Below, piece after piece: positions 34,606-43,608 of a DNA stretch of 64,000 nucleotides. Made by a program: the position numbers and the translations under genes. The notes under the pieces are model-generated. The model did not search any database. It saw nothing but the letters and a program-made list of their open reading frames with translations, and was not told the origin of the DNA. Every line of letters starts with the position of its first letter. Position 1 is the stretch's first letter. Origin of the DNA: Mycteria americana. Lineage: Eukaryota > Chordata > Aves > Ciconiiformes > Ciconiidae. The DNA lies in NCBI RefSeq assembly GCF_035582795.1, contig NC_134368.1, forward strand, positions 10,875,501-10,939,500, read 5' to 3'.

Positions 34606-36375
34606 TCATTTTAGAATAGAATAGAATATTTCAGTTGGAAGGGAGCTACAGTGATCATCTCGTCCAACTGCCCGACCGCTCCAGGGCTGACCAAAAGTTC
34701 AAGCGTGTTGTTAAGGGCATTGTCCAAATGCCTCTTAAACACTGACAGGCCTGGCGCATCGACCACCTCTCTGGGAAGCCTGTTCCAGTGTTTGACCACC
34801 CTCTTGGTAAAGAAATGCTTCCTAAAGTCCAGTCTAAACCTCCCCTGGCGCAGCTTTGCACCATTCCCACGCGTCCTGTTGCTGGATCCCAGGGAGAAGA
34901 GCTCAGGACCTCCCTCTCCATGTCCCCTCCTCAGGAAGCTGTGGAGAGCAATGAGGTCGCCCCTCAGCCTCCGTCTCTCCAAACTAGACAAACCCAGAGT
35001 CCTCAGCCGCTCCTCACAGGACGTTCCTTCCAGCCCTGTCACCAGCGTCGTTGCCCTCCTCTGGATGCATTCAAGGACCTGAACATCCTTCTTAAATTGT
35101 GGGGCCCAGAACTGCGCACAGTACTCGAGGTGAGGCTGCACCAATGCTAAAGACAGCAGGACAACCACCTCTTTTGACCGGCTGGTTATGCTGTGTTTGA
35201 CGAACCCCAGGACGTGGTTTGCCCTCTTGGCTGCCAGGGCACGCTGCTGACTCGTATGGAGCCTGCTGTCGACCAGCACCCCCAGATCCCGTTCTGCAGG
35301 CCTGCTCTCCAGCCACTCCTCTCCCCATTTATACTCGTACCCAGCATTACTCTGTCCTAGGTGCAGAATCCGGCACTTGGACTTGTTAAATTTCATGTCA
35401 TTAATCATCACCCAATGCTCCGATCTATCCAGATCCCCCTGCAAGGCCTCTGGTCCCTCAAGAGAGTCAACAGCACCTCCCAGTTTGGTATCATCAGCAA
35501 ACTTGTCAATGGTGCATTCAACTCCTGCATCCAGATCATTGATAAATATATTGACCAGACCAGCCCTAGGATTGAGCCCTGAGGACTGAGCCGCTAGTGA
35601 CTGGTCGCCAGCCAGATGTACCCCATTCACTACAACCCTTTGAGCTCTGCCCTTCAGCCAGTTCTTCACCCAGCACACCGTGAAGCCGCTCATCCCACAG
35701 CTGGACAACTTGTCCAGAAGGATGCTGTGAGGGACAGTATCAAAAGCCTTACTAAAATCCCAAACCCCTACACCCACCACCTTCCCTTCATCCACTGGGC
35801 GGGTGACCTTATCATAGAAACTTATCAAATTACGTGAACTCGTGTTGACTGTGCCTGATGATCGCATTGTTCTTTAAATGCCTTTCAGTAGCACCCAGTA
35901 TGATCTTCTCCATAATTTTTCAGCAACTGAGGGTGGACTAACAGCTCTGTAGTTCCCTGGGTCTTCCCTCACGCCCTTCTCATAAACTGGAATAACATTG
36001 GCTAGCTTCCAGTCAGCAGCGACCTCCCCAGACTCTCAAGACCTTTGGTAGGTGATCGAGAGGGGTCCTGCCATAACGTCCACTAGCTCCTTCAGTACTC
36101 TGGGATGAACCCCATCAGGCCCCACGGACTGGTGAACATTCAGCTGATACAGCTGGTCCTTTACAATTTCGGTGTCCACAAATGGAAAGGTACGGTTCCT
36201 GCACTTGTGGTCCTCTGACTCACGGGACTGGACAGCCCAGGGTCTATCAGTATTAAAGACTGAGGCAAAAAGAAAGCATTCAGTGCCTCCACTTTTTCTT
36301 CATCCCTATTAGCCAGGTGACCATCTTCCACAAGTATCGGGCCAATGTTTTCTTTAGCCTTCCTTTAGCTTTTGC
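34606..36375 (-). mobile_element. CR1 LINE, 5'-truncated, inserted in copy B
   Basis: The element lies on the minus strand with its 3' end at 34606-34625 (complement of repeated ATTCT units). It reads through the CR1 3' text into a reverse transcriptase reading frame. The 5' limit near 36375 lies in the linker between endonuclease and reverse transcriptase, so the endonuclease is missing. Most of the reading frame is still open, which suggests a moderately young insertion. It is absent from the matching part of copy A. Confidence 0.93.
34611..35867 (-). pseudogene. CR1 reverse transcriptase fragment (ORF2 C-terminal part)
   Basis: An open frame of 418 codons shows CR1 reverse transcriptase landmarks: DFSKAFDTVPHSIL, VVVNG, NIFINDLD and the catalytic box FADDTKLGG. 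These are followed by the usual C-terminal text (LEYCAQFWAP, HWNRLPREVVDAPGLSVFKR). The PQGS-LGP motif that normally precedes NIFINDLD is missing; the frame reads SSGLNPRAGLVNIFINDLD there. Upstream of 35867 the same frame meets a stop, and the CR1 text continues in another frame, so there is a frameshift near 35840. The Met at 35867 is not a natural start. The product would not be an active enzyme. Confidence 0.85.
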
Positions 36376-36641
36376 AATCCAGTGCCAGTTTTAAAATGAC
36401 AAAATGGGAGAAAACTGATGAGTTGCTTAAAACTGAGCATAAATATATCTTTGGGCTTAAAGGTTTGTGATTGAAGAAATATAGAGAAAGTTTAAGAGGA
36501 GAAAAATCAGTCAGGCTTCCTTTAACTCAAGGTTATCATTGGCTACCAGTGCCATTCCATCCCACTGCATGGTCTCGGTGTTTCTTAATCTGAGAATACA
36601 TTAATAGCCTGCTAATTAGTTTTGATCTTTCTACTGACACA

Positions 36642-36676
36642 GGGGAAAAAAAAAGGGGGGGGTGGGCTGGGGGGAG
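36642..36676. repeat. Purine-rich run with G-tracts
   Basis: GGGG, a run of nine A, eight G, then GGG and GGGGGG separated by one to four bases. The spacing of G-runs would allow a G-quadruplex on the + strand. Confidence 0.6.
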
Positions 36677-36804
36677 ATCCAAAAATCCATAATGAGATTG
36701 GGTGATGAGGAGATTTCAAAGGTCATCCAAGCTTTGGTAAGATGACTTTTTAACTCACTGTGATATACACCTAGCTCAAACCTAACATTCAAGCAAGTCC
36801 TCTT

Positions 36805-36871
36805 GACCTCTTCTAAGTCCTTCATTTCTGAATGAGGAAGAGACCTCTTAGACCTCTTCTAAGTCCTTCAT
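36805..36871. repeat. Short direct repeat, 21 bp twice
   Basis: The 21-base phrase beginning GACCTCTTCTAAG occurs at 36805-36825 and again at 36851-36871, a 46-base period. It is a small local duplication in the part of copy B that copy A lacks. Confidence 0.8.
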
Positions 36872-38353
36872 CTCTTCAGTACAGGTGGTGAAGTTTGTGG
36901 GAGCCAGAGTAAACTGAGCAGTGCTTGGATATATACTGATCTGTGTATTGAGGAGGACTGTAGACTAGTTATGGATTTATTTTATGCTTTTAGATCATGT
37001 GCTTGTGTGTCTGTTGGTCCTCTTGTCCGGTCTTGCCTAAAGTCCCTACAACTCTTGTTTAGAGAAGACTAATTACCTGGAAATGACCAACTCCAGAAAT
37101 CTGGCATTTGGCATTATTTCATTTTGTCTTTGAGGCCATAACATGATGTCTACACCTTGACAGTGGCCCCGTACCACCCCTTTTCAGGGACAACAATGTT
37201 CATAGTCTACACAGAGTAGACAAGGGCCTATACCATCTGCAGGAATTTGCGCCTTTTAAGCTGATGCAATAATCCAGAACTGTGACGAGAGCAGTGAGCT
37301 AAATCTTCTAGATTGTTCAGGACCGTGGAGGACTCGTGTAGTCAAGCTGCTTTGTCGCAAACGCAGTGGATGATCCTGCGTATGCATTTCTTCCCGCTTG
37401 TTCACTGAGGTTTGCTTTGTCACAGCTCAGGGAGCATCTTCGGGCTGTTCTTGGCTGTGTCCTCTTTCTGAAGGACTCTGTGCTGGTCTCTGCAGCGTAG
37501 GTCAAGGTCAATATCTGGAGCAAGTGGGTTTCTGCCTCACCTTCTTGTTTTGTTTGACCACAGTGGAATAGGCCTTCTAGTAACACTTACCTTTGGATTA
37601 CATTACTTAACTAGTTTTAAGGCTTGCCAGGGCTTCTGTGCTGTCAGACCTGTAAAAAACATACGGGGGCAGGGAATTCTAGATGGTTTCAGACTCCTGA
37701 AGAAAAAGCAGCTGTGTGTCAAGAGGTGATTTTTTTTTTAAGGTAGATTTGTAACCAAGCTTTCTGTAGGCTTGGTCATTGGACACCAAGTTGTCTGTTA
37801 AGGCCTTTGTTTGGTCTCTTGTGCAGTAAAATGCAAGTTGTCTGGCAGGCTTGATCCCTAGGCTTTATAACCATTTTACGACTTCTTTTAAAGAAAATAT
37901 TTTACCTACTAATTTGTAATGCTTTGTCTTCTAAAATTAGTTACTTGGCTTGTTTGGGGTGCCCCTGCTGCCTCCCCTCCAGCCCCTCATTGTGTGTTGG
38001 ACACAGGATGATTTTACCGTGAGCAAGCTTTAAGATGTGAACTTCAGTACCACACGCAGACATTGCCTTGGGAGTCAATCAATTGCTTTCAGTTCAACTT
38101 AATTGGGATTCCTTAGTATTCTTCTCGTTTGCTAACAAACTAGCTTATTCTGGTGTTTAGTTTAGGAAATGGGTAAGAATGAGTGAGACTTCAGGCCCAG
38201 CTGTAGGTGTCTGAGGCTCAGATACCAAACTCTGGGACTTCCCCTCTAGCTTTGGACAGAAAGTGGTGACTGGGGAATGGGAACGTTGGGGAGGGGTGTA
38301 TTTAAGAGAACAAGCGTTACAGACAGGTAATCTTCTCTCTTCTTTTCTGACAG

Positions 38354-38521
38354 GTTTGGAAGAACGTTGTTCTCGGCCCCTGAGAAATCTGGACTTTTTA
38401 AGAGCAGACTACCTAAAGGAAGATAAGGAATTGATACTTGTAGCTTCCTTGCAATTAACGTCTTGGTATTTGTACCTCTTACTTTTTCTGTGGTTTTAGA
38501 TCAAGACACACCATGAGCACA
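38354..38521 (+). pseudogene. RNF4: RNF4 B UTR/ATG exon
   Basis: This copy of 23148-23315 has the same start codon (38513) and donor. The acceptor reads CTGACAG instead of CTGGCAG, which should still work. Confidence 0.8.
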
Positions 38522-38996
38522 GTAAGTATTTTACGACTCAGTGCAAACCTGATTCTGAAAACGTGTTCTTTATGGTTCCTCTAGAAATGGTTTTAAGAGT
38601 TTGTAGTAAACACGCTGGAACATAAGCATATTAAAACTTCATGTAACTTCATGTTCTGTGATACGTCAGATTTTTAATCTCTCTAGGTGCTAGGAATAGT
38701 TCAGAAAAGCTTACAATGTGAGCAGAAACCCGATGTAATTGTGAACTAGTCTTCTCACTTGCAAAGCAGGACAGTACGTTTTTTCTTTGTGAGCCAAGTG
38801 TAAGAGACCTGGGGTGATGTCTTTTCCTTGACGCGATGCGTTCAGGTAGGAATGACCCGTACCACCATTTGATGCGTATTACAGCCTTTGCGGGGAGTGT
38901 TTTGTGTCTCCTTGTGTGCTTTCATTGGTGCTGCAAAGATGAGGGCCACGTTAGTATTACTGCTATAGAAAATGCTACGGCTTTGTTCTCTCTTAG

Positions 38997-39117
38997 ACTC
39001 AACGAAAGCGCCGTGGAGGAGCAGCTAATTCTAGGCAAGCTCGGAAACGAAACAGGCTGGTGGCTTCTACCGCAGAAATGGCTTCAGAAGCAGAGCCAAC
39101 AGAACTTGAAGAAAGTG
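38997..39117 (+). pseudogene. RNF4: RNF4 B exon 2, first SIM altered
   Basis: This copy of 23791-23911 has two base changes. One is silent (Thr28, ACT to ACC). The other changes Ile38 (ATA) to Thr (ACA) in the first SIM, which should weaken its hydrophobic core. Confidence 0.85.
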
Positions 39118-39879
39118 GTAAGCTTTCTTTTTAACTTGGGAAGAACATAAACTGCTTCTGGAGGGTTGGGGTCCCACTTAATGTATGTGTTTGCCAGTTT
39201 CTAAGCCCTTTACTGGGGAGGAAGGGAAACCTCGGATTTTAGAAAGGGTCTAGCATGGCACCTCTAAACAGCAAGCCTACTGACAGCGGGTTTAGTTTGT
39301 TACTGAGGTGCGGTACGTTCACTACTAGTGATAGGTGAGTTGTGTAAGGAAGGTACTCAAGTCCTGCTCCAACATCTGAATGTCTGCTCTGATGAGCTGG
39401 GAGTTGTGGCAGCTGCCACTACAGATAGTGGCAAACTCAGTTTGGCAGATCCCAAGTTTTAAGAAGATAATTGAAAGTTTGTCATTAGTCATCGTGCCCC
39501 ATCCCTCAAGGGAACATTTACAGCATGGTACTGTAAAATTATTCTGTCATATATGATTCATGTTTTATCCTGTGTGATAAACGTTCTCCTATGTTAGATG
39601 AAAAAGCCTTTGCTGTGTACCTGCCACAAGCTGTTGTCATACAACAGAACTGTATGAGGAGCTCAGCTGCTGTTCCTCTTGCATTGCAACTTGCAGAAGA
39701 CAGTGGTGGTCGTGCTCTAGGTGGGCTGTTGAGGGCAAAGCTCGAGTGGAATGTTGGATACGTTCCTGAAGAGAAGAGGGATAGGGCAAGGTTGAATCAT
39801 ACCTCAGGCTGTTCTATAGTGGCAGGCAATTTTATTCCTCTGCGATCTCTGATCTTGATTCTAACATTGTGTTTTGAAG

Positions 39880-39959
39880 CTGGTGAAGAAGTAGTAGATC
39901 TCACATGTGAATCTTCTGATCCCGTAGTCGTTGATCTAACGCACAATGATTCTGTTGTG
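39880..39959 (+). pseudogene. RNF4: RNF4 B exon 3 (SIM2, SIM3)
   Basis: Identical by eye to 24674-24753, including both splice sites. It encodes VVDLT and VVVDLT. Confidence 0.85.
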
Positions 39960-41114
39960 GTAAGTAGTGAATGGCACACTTATCTAAATCTTGTGGTCCA
40001 ATCAGTTTTGTATTGCGCTCCCTGATAGAATCGGACTTTAAGGGTGAGTTTTAAGTTCCAAGTTGACTTGTCAGTGCATGAAAGCCATGCATTACAGGTC
40101 AACATAGAAGCTGCTCTGCAGGTGCACTTTGGAGGAGTGGAGAGGGTAATCTAGAATAGCTTGTTGCTCGAGAACTTGGGGAGAATGTGTACCGGTCATG
40201 GGTAATGTAGCGTAAGGAGATGCAATTTAAAGTTGAAGCTATTCCAGATATATCAAAGGTATAGGCCAATGATTTAAATAAAAAGTAAAAGAGAGGACAG
40301 TTAGTGTTTGACTTCACAGATATGAAGTGTTTAGCTGCAATGTCAGTTTAAGGTTCTCCTGTCAGAGAGATGCCAAGCGCAAGTGTAGCTGACCGTGGTA
40401 CAAACCAGTTCAGCTTATTACTCCAAGAAGTCTTAAAAAATATCCACTTTTTTCACTACTATTTTAAAGCTAGAATAGTATTCGATCCAGTCCACAGCGT
40501 AGCTTATAACCTCAGTTTTGGGATGCCACTGCTGCCGTGCGGAACCAGAAAGGAGCAGCAGGAATAGCACGGGGGTATCTCCTGCTGGGATTGTTCCTGA
40601 GCCTTTGCAAAGGAAAGGCCTGGAACTTTACAACATAATCTGCATTGGCCCAGCTCCAGTTCCACCCAAGACAATAGCAGGTTTGGGGCTGGTTTTTTTT
40701 TTTCTTTGGCAGCTGTTAATCTAATATGAAGTGCTTGTGGATATCACACCTGAATTTGCCTGTGTGAGGGAGAAAGAGGGAAAGAATCTCCTCCAGCCTA
40801 AGTCAAATTAGGGTACTGACACTGGGGAGCAGGGAGGAGGGTGTTCGGATGGTTCAGAAGCTGCCTCCGTTCCTATCCCTCTGCAGCAGCGTGAGCGGAA
40901 CCAGAAGCAGCCACTCACTTGTTTTCAGAGCAGCAGCTAATTTACTACTACTTTTAACGTTCTTAATCAAGATAAGAGAGTGATATCTTACCATTCTTAG
41001 CTTGTTTTGTTGTAATGCTTAGCTTATCTGGTGTTTGTGTGTAACACTGGGGGTGCACACCAAAGCCTAATTGTATTTTCTTTTTCTCTCCCTTCCCATA
41101 TATATTGATGCAAG

Positions 41115-41124
41115 ATTGTTGAAG
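41115..41124 (+). pseudogene. RNF4: RNF4 B micro-exon
   Basis: Identical to the 10-base exon at 25910-25919, with the same acceptor and donor. Confidence 0.8.
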
Positions 41125-41507
41125 GTGAGTTGACGTTTTACAATTGATAATGGAATTGCCCTAAACTTGAGGTTTTTTTCTTTTCCAACAAACTTGAGCA
41201 GCATGGATTGAAACAGCATTTACCAAAAGACAAAGGACAGTGCTAAAGTGTCTGGCCAACGCCTTGGAGAATGGATCCAATCTGTGTTTGATAGTTGCTG
41301 TCAGAGCTTGTAGAAAGTACCTGAAACAAAACACAGCAAAGCTGCTCAAAATACGTTTTCTTATTTTCCAAATACAGAAGTTGAGTCAGCCCAAAGTCGA
41401 TAATGATTTCAATTAGCACTTTTAGCACTGGAATATCTGCTTTGAATAAGAAGGTGCCGAAAGGCTTTTTTAGCCTGTATTGCAGTGAAGGAACTAAGGA
41501 AGAAAGT

Positions 41508-42000
41508 TATAGAATATTTATAATTGTGCATTTCAATGATAGTTCCAGGGATATATATTTTATAATATATCTAACTTACCCAAATTAAATTACAGAGAAT
41601 GAACAACAAAGGAGAAATCTCATACTAAGAGGCCAGCGACAGTTGGACATCTGTATACTGATTAGTGATGATGAAGATGAAACAAGAGATAGTGATGTGT
41701 ATGTAACAGATACAGTGTCTTTCTATAAGTATAATTTCTGGCATACAGTAGAAACTGATTTTTTCCAAGCTTTTGGGTTCTGCTTGATTACTGTGTGAAA
41801 ACTTCAGACCTAAAATATAATTCCATTTCTAGAAGAGAACTCATGAAAAAAAAAAAACAACCTCAGCACAAAATTTTGTTCTGTTGTTCATGAAATCATT
41901 ATCTAATGTATCTTATGGTATAGCTCAAGAGATGCTGAAATGCTTGCAATACATAAAAGACACAGCCAAACAGTCTGAAAACATGCTTCGTAAAATCACA
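41508..42000 (+). pseudogene. RNF4: RNF4 B diverged block with broken exon 5
   Basis: 41508-41595 matches the end of copy A intron 4 at roughly 85%. 41596-41720 matches exon 5 (27546-27670) at roughly 90%; replacements include Arg to Ile, Ser to Leu and Ser to Ile. From 41721 to 42000 there is no match to copy A. Exon 5's last 41 bases and donor are gone. In this block similarity falls abruptly from about 99.5% on both sides. Confidence 0.85.
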
Positions 42001-42475
42001 CATTTTCTAAGGAAGGAGTTCTTGGTATATGACTATGTTACTGGGCTGGGATGTTGCTAAATTAGAACAGGGGATGTTTTAACTTCTGACAACCGCTTTC
42101 ACTTCTGGAAAGGACAGCTAGATGGGTATGTTACAAAACTCTTCTGTATGACCTGTTGAAGGCTACTACTGCCATACGTATACTGCACAGTGCTGTAGAC
42201 TGCTGTTACTTCTAATAATGGAGCAGGGTGACTAATTGCATCTTCCCCCTACTGAAACCTGAGATGCTGTTCCCTTTTGGCAAGGCAGACCCTAACTACT
42301 TAGTAAATGCACCGGACGGAGAGAGTTAAAGGCACGCAGGGCTCTTCAGATGAAATGCATCATGGCTCGTCTGTGCAGCTGGATGATTACATGCCGTTTG
42401 ATGTATCGGTAACCCTCAATGCACGGTGCAATTAATGGATGTGTGTTCTTTCTGGTTTGTTCTCTCTCCCACAAG

Positions 42476-42524
42476 GCCGTCTGGTACCGTTAGCTGTCCG
42501 ATTTGCATGGATGGCTACTCGGAG
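42476..42524 (+). pseudogene. RNF4: RNF4 B exon 6 (RING, first part)
   Basis: Identical to 29974-30022, with both splice sites kept. Confidence 0.85.
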
Positions 42525-42871
42525 GTAAGGATCCCCATGTTGTCATTGTTTCTTTTTGGTTGGAGGGAGAAGGGGGCAGAGGGTGAGCTGTGCAGCTCTG
42601 TTGGGTTATGTGGGACACTACAGACAGCTGGCTTGAAGTACAGACCTTGGATTTAAGGTGAAACTAGCTTGTACCTCAAAGCCAGTTCTTCGTGGTGCAC
42701 GTAGCGGGAGAAACACTTTCCAAGATGGCACTGAACGGTCTTTGGGTTCCTTATTATTGTAGTGGTAATGTCCTGATCCCGGATGCTCCAAGGCCTATTT
42801 GCCTGGTGCCCACAGAGCAGCAAAGTTGAATTCTTCACTCCAAATACCTGTTGTGGTTTCTTTTCTTCCAG

Positions 42872-43021
42872 ATCGTGCAAAGTGGACGACTGATTGTGTC
42901 AACCAAATGCGGCCATGTCTTCTGCAGTCAGTGCCTCCGTGATTCCCTTCGGAATGCCAACTCTTGCCCAACCTGCAGGAAGAAACTCACTCACAGACAG
43001 TATCATCCCATTTATATATGA
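42872..43021 (+). pseudogene. RNF4: RNF4 B terminal exon (RING, second part)
   Basis: Identical to 30370-30519, stop included. The 3'UTR match continues to 43608 with AATAAA at 43564-43569, then ends. Confidence 0.85.
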
Positions 43022-43563
43022 GTACTACTATTTCTCAGGACAGACTCAACTGGAGTTTGGGGAAAAAATGTCATGTTTTCAGTGCTCTGAAGATTTAAAG
43101 AGCAGCAGGTTGTGCACACATCCAAATAAAACTGGTTTTTTTGGAGAATGACTTGTACATATATAGACAGCTTTTTTATGGTCCAAGCTGCTTCTTGTTA
43201 TGTCCCTGGTGATAATGTTAAATTTATGACTGTCTCTAAACTAGACCAGCAGCCTATATCAGAAAGGAAGCAGCTAATCCATTTCCTTTTACTTTTTTAA
43301 TGCCTAAATAAGAGGGGTCTGAATATTTTGTTATTTCTTACTCTTTAAATTATTCCCACCGTCACGTACGGATATGGAGAAGTTACCTTTGAAAATACAG
43401 ATGAACAATTTGCCATTTCATTACACTTTTTTGTTTTTATCCTGTAAGAAGCTCATGACTATAGTGCTTTCTGCTGTACCATCTTTGCCCAAGTAGAGTA
43501 AGTTCTGTAACAATGGATCGTTTTGTCTTAAATCAATATTTTCATTGACAACCAGGGTCATGC

Positions 43564-43569
43564 AATAAA
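43564..43569 (+). promoter_or_regulatory. Poly(A) signal retained in copy B
   Basis: AATAAA corresponds to 31062-31067 of copy A. It lies 40 bases before the duplication edge, so any copy B transcript would have to end here or read into unrelated sequence. Confidence 0.5.
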
Positions 43570-43608
43570 ATAACCTGCTGTTAACCAGCAATCAGGTTTT
43601 CTAAGCAG

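Larger units (their letters stand above)
36376..38353. other. Copy B intron-1 remnant
   Basis: About 2 kb of sequence, only partly homologous to copy A intron 1: 36588-36611 matches 22334 onward, 37478-37540 matches 22355 onward, 37976-38050 matches 22463-22540, and from 38053 the match is continuous. The unmatched parts hold no recognisable gene. A purine run with G-tracts lies at 36642-36676. Confidence 0.6.
38513..43021 (+). pseudogene. RNF4: RNF4 copy B, partial duplicate with damaged exon 5
   Basis: Exons matching copy A lie at 38354-38521 (with ATG at 38513), 38997-39117, 39880-39959, 41115-41124, 42476-42524 and 42872-43021. All keep their splice sites and frames. The exception is exon 5: it opens normally at 41596, carries about a dozen changes in 125 bases, and loses similarity after 41720, with no donor like GTATGT. 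Read on, the frame stops at TGA 41796-41798, before the RING. The first SIM carries Ile38 to Thr. No CpG island or exon 1 precedes this copy. I infer that it cannot make full-length RNF4. If transcribed, it could give a short basic and SIM-bearing protein, or a skipped, out-of-frame message. The RING exons are unchanged, probably because of recent gene conversion. Confidence 0.85.
34209..43608 (+). repeat. RNF4 duplication, copy B (direct, partial)
   Basis: This is the second copy of the unit at 21212-31108. It begins in sequence matching intron 1 and ends 587 bases after the stop, inside the 3'UTR. Private features are a CR1 of about 1.8 kb (34606-36375), about 0.9 kb and 0.4 kb of extra intron text (36612-37475 and 37540-37950), a 310-base absence near 38052, and a short diverged block at 41508-42000 in place of 3.2 kb. 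Two tracts (38070-41505 and 42002-43608) are about 99.5% identical to copy A by eye count. Confidence 0.9.

Noticed and set aside
34651..35150. Plus-strand open frames of 120 and 143 codons across the CR1
   Set aside because: They are antisense shadows of the CR1 reverse transcriptase frame.
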